A DNA stretch of 6,009 nt. Source: Candidatus Cloacimonadota bacterium (GTDB lineage Bacteria > Cloacimonadota > Cloacimonadia > Cloacimonadales > TCS61). The position numbers and the translations under genes were made by a program. Shown here piece by piece: positions 1 to 6,009 of this stretch; positions within the stretch are counted from its first letter, which is position 1, and the number at the start of each line of letters is the position of its first letter. The stretch lies in assembly GCA_027064945.1 (NCBI GenBank), contig JAMOPB010000463.1, forward strand, positions 1-6,009. The letters are read 5' to 3'. The notes under the pieces were generated by a model that saw nothing but the letters and a program-made list of their open reading frames with translations, did no database searches and was not told the origin of the DNA.

Positions 1-1
1 A

Positions 2-997
2 AACGATAAGATAATTGCCATTGGAGCACATCAACGTGCAGGAGAAGCTCACGCTGAGGCAATAGCTCTTGAGAAAGCAGGTGCAGCTGCCGAAGGTGCA
101 ACTCTTTATGTAAATTTAGAACCATGCAATCATTATGGCAAAACTCCACCATGCACACAAAAAATAATCTCAGCTAAAATTTCTAAAGTGGTTTGTGCAA
201 TGCGAGATCCAAATCCAATAGTTGCCGGAAGCGGAATTGCAGCCTTAAAAAAAGCTAAAATCGAAGTAGTTGAAAATATTCTTAGAAAAGAAGCTGAAAT
301 TCTGAATGAATATTTTTGTAAATCCATAACTCAACATGAACCTTTTGTTGTTTTAAAATCAGCTATTACTTTGGATGGTAAAATTGCCACTTCAACAGGA
401 AATTCCAAATGGATTTCAAATTCTTTAGCACAAGTAGAAACACATAAATTGCGTAATTCGGTAGATGCAATTTTGGTTGGTAAAAATACATTTTTTTTAG
501 ATAATCCAACATTAGATGTTCGTTTAAACAAGCCTGTTTCCAATCCATATAAAGTAATAATTTCCAACAATATAATTGATTTAGAGAAAATAAAAAATTC
601 TAACGCATATTTGAAAAACAATGTTAAACCGCTTATAATAGCAATAAATAATAATTCTCTTATACAAAATCCAAATTATGCAGAAACAAAAATACCAAAT
701 CTTAGAATCATCGGTTTCCAAACGATCGAAGATTTACTAAGCAGATTAGATTCTTTGGGAATACAAAGTATTCTCTTAGAAGGTGGTGCCGGAGTTTATA
801 CAAGTTTTTTGCAAGCTAATAAAGTTGATAAAATAGTTTTATTCCAAGCACCAAAGATAATCGGAAATGATGGGAAAAGTTGGATTGATAATTTGAATAT
901 AAAAATGTTGAAAGACTCTTTTGACTTTCATTTAGATGAGATTAAGCAATTGGATGATAATATAAAAATTACATTATATCCAAAGCGGGGAAAATAA
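2..997 (+). CDS. ribD: RibD, bifunctional riboflavin pyrimidine deaminase/reductase (5' end missing)
   Basis: RibD deaminates 2,5-diamino-6-ribosylamino-4(3H)-pyrimidinone 5'-phosphate and then reduces its ribosyl chain with NADPH, in the cytoplasm. The frame is open from the first complete codon at base 2, giving 331 residues. By comparison with E. coli RibD as I remember it, about 30-35 N-terminal residues (including the usual PNP.VG segment) lie upstream. The deaminase zinc site is complete: HAE at 50-58, then PCNHYGKTPPC at 122-154 with both cysteines. MRDPNP follows at about 200-217. The reductase domain begins near base 340 (LKSAITLDGKIAT) and contains LRNSVDAILVGKNT, DNPTLDVR, LLEGGAGVYTSFL and VDKIVLFQAPKIIG. 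It ends with TAA, one nucleotide before the ribE ATG, suggesting translational coupling. Any FMN riboswitch would lie upstream and cannot be assessed here. Identification is very secure; only the start is unknown. Confidence 0.97.
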   Translation, partial: NDKIIAIGAHQRAGEAHAEAIALEKAGAAAEGATLYVNLEPCNHYGKTPPCTQKIISAKISKVVCAMRDPNPIVAGSGIAALKKAKIEVVENILRKEAEILNEYFCKSITQHEPFVVLKSAITLDGKIATSTGNSKWISNSLAQVETHKLRNSVDAILVGKNTFFLDNPTLDVRLNKPVSNPYKVIISNNIIDLEKIKNSNAYLKNNVKPLIIAINNNSLIQNPNYAETKIPNLRIIGFQTIEDLLSRLDSLGIQSILLEGGAGVYTSFLQANKVDKIVLFQAPKIIGNDGKSWIDNLNIKMLKDSFDFHLDEIKQLDDNIKITLYPKRGK

Positions 998-998
998 T

Positions 999-1634
999 AT
1001 GTTTACAGGTATTATTGAGGAAATTGGGAAAATTCATAAAATCATCAAAAATGAGCAAAAAGTACAGCTGGTGATATCGTGCAATAACATTCTTTCTGAC
1101 ACAAAATTAGGCGACAGTATTGCAGTTAATGGCGTTTGTCTTACCGTTTCAGATTTGAAAGATCATTTCTTTACTGCTGATGTTATGCCTATCACTTTTA
1201 GAAAAACCAACTTAGATTTGCTAAAAATCGGCAGCAATGTGAATCTGGAAAGAGCTATGAGTGCCGGCGGTAGATTTGGTGGACATTTTGTTAATGGCCA
1301 TATCGATTGCACAGCTAAGATAATTAATCTTTCTAAAGAAAAAAATGCAATCTTGATGAAATTAGAAATTCCAGCTCCCACGATCCAATTTTTAGTACAA
1401 GAAGGTTCTATTGCATTAGATGGTGTTAGCCTTACAATCGCAATTCTTGAACGTAATTACGCTACGATATCACTCATTCCCCACACTTACGCACAAACAA
1501 TCTTACGTTATAAGAAAATTGGAGATTTAGTAAATGTGGAAGCTGATATTTTAGGTAAATATGTTCAGCAATTTCTTAGCAAACAAAAATCAGGGAATAT
1601 TGATAAAAACTTTTTATTTAGAAATGGATTTTAA
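999..1634 (+). CDS. ribE: RibE, riboflavin synthase alpha subunit
   Basis: Riboflavin synthase dismutates two 6,7-dimethyl-8-ribityllumazine molecules to riboflavin plus the pyrimidine, the last step of the pathway. The 211-residue product has the usual length and the two tandem lumazine-binding barrels. Repeat 1 opens with the hallmark MFTGIIEE and contains NGVCLTV (Cys47) and GGHFVNGHID (His101). Repeat 2 contains LDGVSLTI, LIPHTY and VNVEADILGKYVQQFL, followed by a short charged tail. The ATG is one base after the ribD stop. A weak GGGG (987-990) lies 8 nt upstream, so coupling to ribD is likely. One oddity: the repeat-1 segment usually read as PETLR.TNL is PITFRKTNL here (residues 64-72), so the usual Glu is Ile. 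The gene is called ribC or ribB in some older naming schemes. Confidence 0.97.
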   Translation: MFTGIIEEIGKIHKIIKNEQKVQLVISCNNILSDTKLGDSIAVNGVCLTVSDLKDHFFTADVMPITFRKTNLDLLKIGSNVNLERAMSAGGRFGGHFVNGHIDCTAKIINLSKEKNAILMKLEIPAPTIQFLVQEGSIALDGVSLTIAILERNYATISLIPHTYAQTILRYKKIGDLVNVEADILGKYVQQFLSKQKSGNIDKNFLFRNGF

Positions 1635-1635
1635 T

Positions 1636-1640
1636 GAGGT
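1636..1640 (+). promoter_or_regulatory. Shine-Dalgarno site that fixes the ribBA start
   Basis: GAGGT lies 7 nt before the ATG at 1648, ideal spacing. The frame is open upstream to an ATG at 1561 inside ribE and another at 1624. Neither has a comparable site, and both would add residues not seen in the RibB family. Confidence 0.8.
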
Positions 1641-1647
1641 AAAAAAA

Positions 1648-2847
1648 ATGAAATTAAATACAATACAAGAAGCAATCGAAGATTTAAAAAAAGGTAAAAT
1701 GATTATCGTTGTTGATGATGAAGATAGAGAAAATGAAGGTGATTTGGTTATGCCTGCTGCCACAGTAAATGCAGAAGCAATAAATTTTATGATTTCCAAA
1801 GGACGCGGATTGGTTTGCGTTCCAATGCAAGGAAAAGATCTTGATAGATTAGAATTACCTGCGATGGTTTCTGAAAACTCAGATCCATTTCATACAGCTT
1901 TCACAATTTCTGTTGATCACAGTTCTTCAACTACCGGAATTTCTGCTCATGAGCGTGCAAAAACTATACAGGAGTTGATAAGTCCAAATAATAATCGGGA
2001 AAGTTTTGTCTCTCCCGGACATATTTTCCCGCTAAGAGCAAAAGATAACGGTGTTTTGGAAAGACGCGGTCACACGGAAGCAGCGGTTGATTTAGCCAGA
2101 TTAGCAGGATTTCATCCTGCTGGCGTTATTTGTGAGATAATTTCCGAAAATGGCAAAATGGCAAGGCTTCCTGAATTAAGAAAATTTGCTGAAATTTGGA
2201 ATTTAAAAATCATATCAATTGAAGATTTAATTAAATTTAGGATTAAAAAAGATATAACAATTAAACGTGAAGTAAAAATAGAATTGCCGACGAAATATGG
2301 TACTTTTGATTTGATCGCATATTCTGCACCAGATTCTAATGAGCCACATATCGCGCTTGTCATGGGCGATCCTTCAAAAGAGGATATTGTACTAACCAGA
2401 TTACACTCGGAATGCTTTACAGGTGATCTTTTAGGTTCTTTGAAGTGTGATTGCGGTATTCAATTAGAAAAAAGTTTGCGAGAAATAAGTAATCATAAAT
2501 GTGGTATTCTTATATATTTACGTCAGGAAGGAAGAGGAATTGGACTAATAAATAAACTAAAAACATATCAATTGCAAAAAAAAGGATTTGACACAGTTGA
2601 CGCGAATATTAAATTGGGATTCGAAGCTGAGATGAGAAATTATTACACAGCTTCTCAAATCCTTAAAGATTTGAATGCTCACCGGATTGAACTTATGACA
2701 AACAATCCGGACAAAATTGAGCAGTTATCCCAATACGGAATAGATGTGCAACGTAAAGCTTTAGAAATCAAACCGATTTCTGAAAATTATGATTATCTTA
2801 GAACTAAAAAAGTTCGCATGAGACATATGCTGAAATGTTGCAAATAA
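1648..2847 (+). CDS. ribBA: RibBA, 3,4-dihydroxy-2-butanone 4-phosphate synthase / GTP cyclohydrolase II
   Basis: This fusion supplies both committed precursors of riboflavin. The RibB half makes 3,4-dihydroxy-2-butanone 4-phosphate from ribulose 5-phosphate, and the RibA half opens GTP. From the ATG at 1648 it is 399 residues, the normal RibBA length. RibB (about 1-200) shows the acidic DDEDRENEGD motif (23-32), HTAFTISVDH (82-91), TTGISAHERA (95-104) and RRGHTEA with metal-ligand His142. RibA (about 205-399) shows HSECFTGDLLGSLKCDCG with zinc ligands Cys256, Cys267 and Cys269, then LRQEGRGIGL. Tyr307 and Arg330 align with E. coli RibA Tyr105 and Arg128. MTNNPDKI and a family-like C-terminus complete it. 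Both halves therefore look active, unlike some RibBA homologues with one degenerate domain. It starts 13 nt after ribE and is followed by the large hairpin at 2857. Confidence 0.97.
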   Translation: MKLNTIQEAIEDLKKGKMIIVVDDEDRENEGDLVMPAATVNAEAINFMISKGRGLVCVPMQGKDLDRLELPAMVSENSDPFHTAFTISVDHSSSTTGISAHERAKTIQELISPNNNRESFVSPGHIFPLRAKDNGVLERRGHTEAAVDLARLAGFHPAGVICEIISENGKMARLPELRKFAEIWNLKIISIEDLIKFRIKKDITIKREVKIELPTKYGTFDLIAYSAPDSNEPHIALVMGDPSKEDIVLTRLHSECFTGDLLGSLKCDCGIQLEKSLREISNHKCGILIYLRQEGRGIGLINKLKTYQLQKKGFDTVDANIKLGFEAEMRNYYTASQILKDLNAHRIELMTNNPDKIEQLSQYGIDVQRKALEIKPISENYDYLRTKKVRMRHMLKCCK

Positions 2848-2856
2848 TATATTTTT

Positions 2857-2936
2857 TTTCGGTTGAGTGGATGGCTTTAATAGGATATCCCCCCTCTTAT
2901 CCTATCAGACCCACCATTTCGGCCGAAATTTTTTTT
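2857..2936 (+). other. Long imperfect hairpin with T8 tract between ribBA and ribH (attenuator, terminator or structured RNA)
   Basis: Hand folding gives one long stem. The base is 2857-2862 TTTCGG with 2923-2928 CCGAAA, continued by pairs and wobbles through 2863-2867. Next, TGG-A-TGG (2868-2874, bulged A) pairs with CCACCA (2911-2916). After a short mismatched zone, a perfect 8-bp stem joins 2880-2887 ATAGGATA and 2898-2905 TATCCTAT. The 10-nt loop (2888-2897) includes six cytosines in a row. Eight T residues (2929-2936) follow directly, as in an intrinsic terminator. It starts 9 nt after the ribBA stop and ends 51 nt before ribH. It may partly terminate or process the transcript so that ribH is expressed at a different level. 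It lacks the conserved core of the FMN riboswitch. The structure is visible; its function is inferred. Confidence 0.6.
2874..2888 (+). repeat. Copy 1 of a shared 15-mer, GCTTTRATAGGATAT
   Basis: This is the left arm of the apical stem of the ribBA-ribH hairpin. It matches 14 of 15 bases (A instead of G at position 6) with the minus-strand sequence directly after the thrS stop at 4563-4549. Chance is not excluded in AT-rich DNA. Confidence 0.3.
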
Positions 2937-2977
2937 GCCTAAATTTATTCATTTTCACACAAAAAATAAACCGAATT

Positions 2978-2982
2978 GGAGG
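2978..2982 (+). promoter_or_regulatory. Shine-Dalgarno site that fixes the ribH start
   Basis: GGAGG lies 5 nt before the ATG at 2988. The in-frame TTG at 2976 overlaps this site and so cannot be the start used with it. I saw no convincing promoter between the T8 tract and this site. Confidence 0.8.
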
Positions 2983-2987
2983 ATAAT

Positions 2988-3452
2988 ATGATCAAAACTT
3001 ATCAAGGAAATTTGACAGCAAATAATCTAAGATTTGCTATCGTAGTAAGCAGATTTAACGAATTTATCACAAACAAATTGCTTTCAGGAGCTTTGGATTC
3101 ACTAACACGTCATGGAGCAACAGAAGACAACATTGAAATAGTATGGGTTCCGGGAGCTTACGAAATTCCATTTATTGCACAAAATTTGGCATTACGCAAA
3201 AAGTATGATGCAATTGTATGCTTAGGAGCTGTGATACGTGGTGCTACATCGCATTATGATCTTGTAGCCGCAGAAGTTAGCAAAGGAATTGCCAAAGTTG
3301 GTTTGGAACACAATTTGCCGGTTATTTTTGGGATTTTAACTACCGAGAATATTGAGCAAGCTATCGAAAGAGCAGGAACAAAAGCAGGAAATAAAGGCTT
3401 TGATGCTGCAACCAGTGCTATAGAATTAGCAAACTTAATGAATGAAATATGA
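2988..3452 (+). CDS. ribH: RibH, 6,7-dimethyl-8-ribityllumazine synthase (riboflavin synthase beta subunit)
   Basis: RibH condenses the RibD-derived pyrimidine with dihydroxybutanone phosphate to form the lumazine used by RibE. Homologues assemble as pentamers or 60-subunit capsids. The 154-residue length is typical. Visible family motifs are VVSRFNEFIT (19-28, with the substrate-stacking Phe23), VPGAYEIP (54-61), GAVIRGATSHYD (80-91, catalytic His89), FGILTTE (114-120) and ERAGTKAGNKG (127-137, phosphate-binding Arg128). The start is the ATG at 2988, set by the GGAGG site. It is the last gene of the riboflavin operon. The 140-nt leader with its hairpin distinguishes it from the tightly packed genes before it, so its expression may be tuned separately. 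A strong terminator follows 6 nt after its stop. Confidence 0.97.
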   Translation: MIKTYQGNLTANNLRFAIVVSRFNEFITNKLLSGALDSLTRHGATEDNIEIVWVPGAYEIPFIAQNLALRKKYDAIVCLGAVIRGATSHYDLVAAEVSKGIAKVGLEHNLPVIFGILTTENIEQAIERAGTKAGNKGFDAATSAIELANLMNEI

Positions 3453-3458
3453 TATAAA

Positions 3459-3494
3459 AAAAATCCAAAGCCTTTAATTAGGCTTTGGATTTTT
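3459..3494. terminator. Bidirectional intrinsic terminator between convergent operons
   Basis: A perfect hairpin: AAAAATCCAAAGCC (3459-3472) pairs with its reverse complement at 3481-3494, around an 8-nt loop. On the plus strand the right arm ends in TTTTT (3490-3494). On the minus strand the A run at 3456-3463 becomes T8. It sits between the ribH stop (3452) and the kdsD stop (3517), so it can end both the riboflavin and the thrS-kdsD transcripts. Confidence 0.92.
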
Positions 3495-3516
3495 GTGTAA
3501 AATATAAATGAAATAT

Positions 3517-4482
3517 TTACCCAACAACTCCTGCATCGATCATATCATGCATATGTATCATACCTATTGGTTTATTCTTTTCATCAACAACAGGAAGCAT
3601 TGTTATTTTTTTTGATTCCATCGTATTCAATGCGTCAACGGCAAGAGTTTCAGCTTGAACTGTTGTAGGATTTGGGTGCATTGCATCAGCAGCTGTTTTA
3701 CCTAGTGCATTAAGATCTTTGCTTAATAATCTACGTAAATCTCCATCAGTAACAATTCCGATTACAATACCGGATTCATCCACCACATGAGTACAACCGA
3801 GTCCCTTGGAAGTCATTTCCATAATCACATCACTCATTTTAGTATCCTTAGAACAAATAGGATTTCTTTCATCGGTATGCATAAGGTCTTTCACTTTTAG
3901 AAGCAATCTTTTACCGATAGTTCCACCGGGATGATAGCGAGCAAAATCTTCTTCTTTAAAATCTTTTTTCCTAAGAAGAGCAACCGCAATAGCATCTCCC
4001 ATAGCTAAGGCAACTGTCGTGCTGGAAGTTGGAACCAATCCAAAAGGCTCATATTCTTTTGGAACTCCACAATCAATAACCACTTCAGAAGCTTCGGCTA
4101 ATTTTGAATTTTTATTTCCTGTAAAGGCGATAATTGGAATTTTATTGAATTTTATAAAAGGAATTATTGAAAGAAGTTCTCCCGAATTCCCTGAATTTGA
4201 GATTGCAATAACTACATCGTCGTTTCCGATTATTCCCAAATCTCCATGAATTCCTTCAGCTGCGTGAAGAAATATTGATGTTGAGCCGGTGCTTGCTAAA
4301 GTAGCAGAAATCTTTCTTGCGATAATGCCGGTCTTCCCCATTCCGGTGACAACAATTTTTCCCTTACAATTTATTAGCAATTCAACCGCTTCTTCAATTT
4401 CCGTATCAATTCTAGAAGCAGCTTGCATAATAGCTTTTGCTTCTAATTCTAATTCATTTCTTACAAATTTGATGATATCCAT
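3517..4482 (-). CDS. kdsD: KdsD/KpsF-type D-arabinose 5-phosphate isomerase
   Basis: The enzyme interconverts ribulose 5-phosphate and arabinose 5-phosphate, the first step towards Kdo for lipopolysaccharide. The 321-residue length is typical. The N-terminal SIS domain (about 35-185) shows GMGKTG, HGDLG, ISNSGNSGE and PTSSTT. Four residues fall exactly 9 positions before the E. coli KdsD active-site residues: Lys50, His79, Glu102 and His184 (K59, H88, E111, H193). Two CBS domains follow (about 195-255 and 265-321), including VTDGDLRRLL and IGMIHMHDMIDAGVV. The ATG at 4482 is preferred over the in-frame TTG at 4485 because AAGGAG (4493-4488) is 5 nt from the ATG but only 2 nt from the TTG. It lies 81 nt downstream of thrS on the same strand. 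Homologues that share this fold include GutQ; KdsD is the better default without capsule or sorbitol genes nearby. It competes with RibB for ribulose 5-phosphate. Confidence 0.94.
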   Translation of the reverse strand: MDIIKFVRNELELEAKAIMQAASRIDTEIEEAVELLINCKGKIVVTGMGKTGIIARKISATLASTGSTSIFLHAAEGIHGDLGIIGNDDVVIAISNSGNSGELLSIIPFIKFNKIPIIAFTGNKNSKLAEASEVVIDCGVPKEYEPFGLVPTSSTTVALAMGDAIAVALLRKKDFKEEDFARYHPGGTIGKRLLLKVKDLMHTDERNPICSKDTKMSDVIMEMTSKGLGCTHVVDESGIVIGIVTDGDLRRLLSKDLNALGKTAADAMHPNPTTVQAETLAVDALNTMESKKITMLPVVDEKNKPIGMIHMHDMIDAGVVG

Positions 4483-4487
4483 CAATT

Positions 4488-4493
4488 CTCCTT
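4488..4493 (-). promoter_or_regulatory. Shine-Dalgarno site that fixes the kdsD start
   Basis: On the minus strand AAGGAG is followed by AATTG and then ATG. The 5-nt spacing selects the ATG at 4482 over the TTG at 4485. Confidence 0.75.
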
Positions 4494-4513
4494 ATCTTAA
4501 GTATATACACAGA

Positions 4514-4538
4514 AAGTGACATCTAATGGATGCCACTT
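4514..4538 (-). other. Hairpin between thrS and kdsD (weak terminator, attenuator or processing site)
   Basis: Read on the minus strand, AAGTGGCATC and GATGTCACTT form a 10-bp stem around a 5-nt CATTA loop. One pair is G-U in the minus-strand RNA but would be an A-C mismatch in plus-strand RNA, so the structure favours the thrS-kdsD direction. The following sequence (TCTGTG) is only weakly T-rich, so full termination is doubtful. It begins 25 nt after the thrS stop. Confidence 0.45.
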
Positions 4539-4548
4539 CCTTATTCTC

Positions 4549-4563
4549 ATATCCTATCAAAGC
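4549..4563 (-). repeat. Copy 2 of a shared 15-mer, GCTTTRATAGGATAT
   Basis: It starts directly after the thrS TAG stop. It matches 14 of 15 bases with the left arm of the ribBA-ribH hairpin (2874-2888). Unlike copy 1, I find no adjacent complementary arm for it. Confidence 0.3.
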
Positions 4564-6009
4564 CTATTTGTTAGCTATTTCTTCTTGGATTTTTCTAATA
4601 AAATCTTCTAAGCTGAAGCTTCCAACATCTCCTTCTGTGTGTCGGCGAACTGATAAAGTATTATTTTCTACCTCTTTTTCACCCACGATACACATATACG
4701 GGATTTTCTTCATTTCTGCTTCACGAATCTTATATCCGATTTTTTCTGCTCTGCTATCTACTTCAGAACGGATTCCTGCTTTTCTCATAACAGAATCCAG
4801 TTCTTTGCATTTATCCAAATATTTATCGGAAATCGGCAAAATCTTCACTTGCACAGGACACAACCAAAGTGGGAAATTTCCTGCGTGGTATTCGATTAAA
4901 GTTCCGAAAAATCTTTCCATAGAACCTAATAAAGCTCTGTGAATCATAAACGGACGATGTGGTTCATTATCTGCACCAATATATTCCATTCCAAAACGTG
5001 TAGGAAGGTTAAAATCAAATTGAATAGTTGAACATTGCCAACTTCTATTTAGTGCATCTTTAATTTTAATATCGATTTTTGGTCCGTAGAAAGCTCCACC
5101 ACCTTCATCAACATCATAATCAAGATTCATCTTTTTCAGAGCTTTTTCTAATGCTGCAGTTGATTGATCCCAATCTTCTTTCGCTCCAACAGATTTTTCA
5201 GGTTGAGTTGAAAGATATATTTGGAAATCTTCAAAACCGAATGATTTCAGCATCTCAATAGAAAATTCTACTACTTTTTCCACTTCTGAATCTAATTGTT
5301 CAGGCATGCAAATTATATGAGCATCATCTTGTGTAAATCCACGAACACGCATCAAACCGTGTAAAGAACCTGAATTTTCATAACGATAAACAGTTCCCAT
5401 TTCAGCATATTTGATTGGTAAATCGCGATAAGAACGAATATCAGATTGATAAATTGCAATGTGGAAAGGACAGTTCATCGGTTTAAGATAATACTCTTGA
5501 TCATCCACTTCTATAGCAGAATACATGCTTTCATTATAAAAACCTAAGTGACCTGAAGTTTTCCATAATTGAGCTTTCCCAATATGAGGAGTTTTGACTA
5601 ATTTATAGCCTTCTTGCAAATGACGATCTTTCCAAAATTGTTCGATAATAGCATGCATCATTGCACCGTTTGGATGCCATAATACCAATCCGGGTCCTAC
5701 TTCATCACTAAAAGAATAAAGATCCAATTCTCTACCGATTTTACGATGATCACGTTTTTTGGCTTCTTCCAAATTATGAAGATAAACTTTTAGCTCTTTA
5801 TTTGATGGAAAACTAATTCCATAAATACGTTGAAGCATTTTATTATTTGAATCGCCACGCCAATAAGCGCCAGATGTTTTCATCAATTTTATCGCTTTGA
5901 TCAATCCTTGGTTGGCAATATGAGGTCCTCGGCATAAATCTACAAAATTCCCTGATTGATAAATTGTAATTTTCTCACCTTCGGGAATTGCATCTAAAAG
6001 TTCGATTTT
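4564..6009 (-). CDS. thrS: ThrS, threonyl-tRNA synthetase (5' end missing)
   Basis: This class II synthetase charges tRNA(Thr) with threonine and removes mischarged serine. The visible part is 481 residues and the frame stays open to the window edge. About 155 residues (the TGS domain and most of the editing domain) are off-window, given a usual length near 640. The first visible part contains DLCRGPHI (24-31), whose Cys and His match the editing-site C182/H186 of E. coli ThrRS. The catalytic core has GPGLVLWHPNG (motif 1), YRYENSGSLHGLMRVRGF (motif 2), GGGAFYGPKID and HRALLGSMERF (motif 3). Zinc ligands Cys180, His231 and His357 have the same spacing (51 and 126) as E. coli C334, H385 and H511. 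The C-terminal anticodon-binding domain starts near WLCPVQV. The in-frame Leu codon (TTG) at 5904 is not the start, because family motifs lie upstream of it. It is likely cotranscribed with kdsD. Its leader is not in the window. Confidence 0.98.
   Translation of the reverse strand, partial: KIELLDAIPEGEKITIYQSGNFVDLCRGPHIANQGLIKAIKLMKTSGAYWRGDSNNKMLQRIYGISFPSNKELKVYLHNLEEAKKRDHRKIGRELDLYSFSDEVGPGLVLWHPNGAMMHAIIEQFWKDRHLQEGYKLVKTPHIGKAQLWKTSGHLGFYNESMYSAIEVDDQEYYLKPMNCPFHIAIYQSDIRSYRDLPIKYAEMGTVYRYENSGSLHGLMRVRGFTQDDAHIICMPEQLDSEVEKVVEFSIEMLKSFGFEDFQIYLSTQPEKSVGAKEDWDQSTAALEKALKKMNLDYDVDEGGGAFYGPKIDIKIKDALNRSWQCSTIQFDFNLPTRFGMEYIGADNEPHRPFMIHRALLGSMERFFGTLIEYHAGNFPLWLCPVQVKILPISDKYLDKCKELDSVMRKAGIRSEVDSRAEKIGYKIREAEMKKIPYMCIVGEKEVENNTLSVRRHTEGDVGSFSLEDFIRKIQEEIANK

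Noticed and set aside
331..621. Minus-strand open frame opposite ribD
   Set aside because: It is a shadow of the ribD reductase frame with no recognisable motif or ribosome binding site; the plus strand is clearly coding.
1561..1647. N-terminal extension of RibBA starting inside ribE
   Set aside because: The added 29 residues are not RibB-like and overlap ribE. The GAGGT site spaced 7 nt from the ATG at 1648 gives the normal 399-residue protein.
2852..2936. Small transposable element (MITE) between ribBA and ribH
   Set aside because: Inverted arms are present, but there is no target-site duplication. The flanking T8 runs are direct copies best explained by terminator-like function.
2848..2987. 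FMN riboswitch (RFN element) before ribH
   Set aside because: The spacer has a single long hairpin and none of the strongly conserved RFN core segments (such as the AGGGTGAAATTCCC-like start and the GACCGGCGGT region).
2976..2987. TTG start for RibH
   Set aside because: The TTG is part of the Shine-Dalgarno sequence itself; the ATG at 2988 has correct spacing.
4500..4505. A kdsD promoter with TATACT as -10 box on the minus strand
   Set aside because: No reasonable -35 sequence or extended -10 at proper spacing, and AT-rich spacers yield such hexamers by chance.
4019..4942. Plus-strand open frames opposite kdsD and thrS
   Set aside because: They mirror strongly conserved minus-strand coding sequence and have no start signals or family motifs.

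Overview
The window is a low-GC bacterial chromosome segment carrying two gene groups that converge on a shared terminator. It looks like a Gram-negative, non-proteobacterial organism. The evidence is strong AT bias, clear Shine-Dalgarno sites (GAGGT, GGAGG, AAGGAG), a fused RibBA protein, and a Kdo-pathway isomerase that implies a lipopolysaccharide outer membrane. The clear Shine-Dalgarno sites argue mildly against typical Bacteroidetes. I cannot name the phylum from this sequence alone.

Plus strand, 1-3452: a riboflavin operon in the order ribD (5' end cut off by the window) - ribE - ribBA - ribH, the same order as the Bacillus ribDEAH operon. The RibA half of RibBA opens GTP and the RibB half makes dihydroxybutanone phosphate from ribulose 5-phosphate. 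RibD deaminates and reduces the pyrimidine. RibH joins the two branches to lumazine, and RibE dismutates lumazine to riboflavin. Apart from the dephosphorylation step, this is the whole pathway. ribD, ribE and ribBA are tightly packed (1 and 13 nt gaps). ribH is set apart by a 140-nt gap holding a long imperfect hairpin with a six-cytosine loop run and a T8 tract (2857-2936). This is the least explained structure in the window.

Centre, 3453-3516: a strong perfect hairpin with A and T tracts serves as a bidirectional terminator between the convergent groups.

Minus strand, 6009-3517: thrS (threonyl-tRNA synthetase, 5' end off the window) followed by kdsD (arabinose 5-phosphate isomerase with SIS and two CBS domains). 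The 81-nt gap between them holds a smaller hairpin. It also holds a 15-mer that matches 14 of 15 bases with the left arm of the ribBA-ribH hairpin.

All six proteins keep the catalytic or metal-binding residues I could check, with no frameshifts. No stretch over 300 bases lacks a gene. I see no mobile element, CRISPR array, tRNA or rRNA, and no clear new protein system. The candidates for novelty are the noncoding elements.
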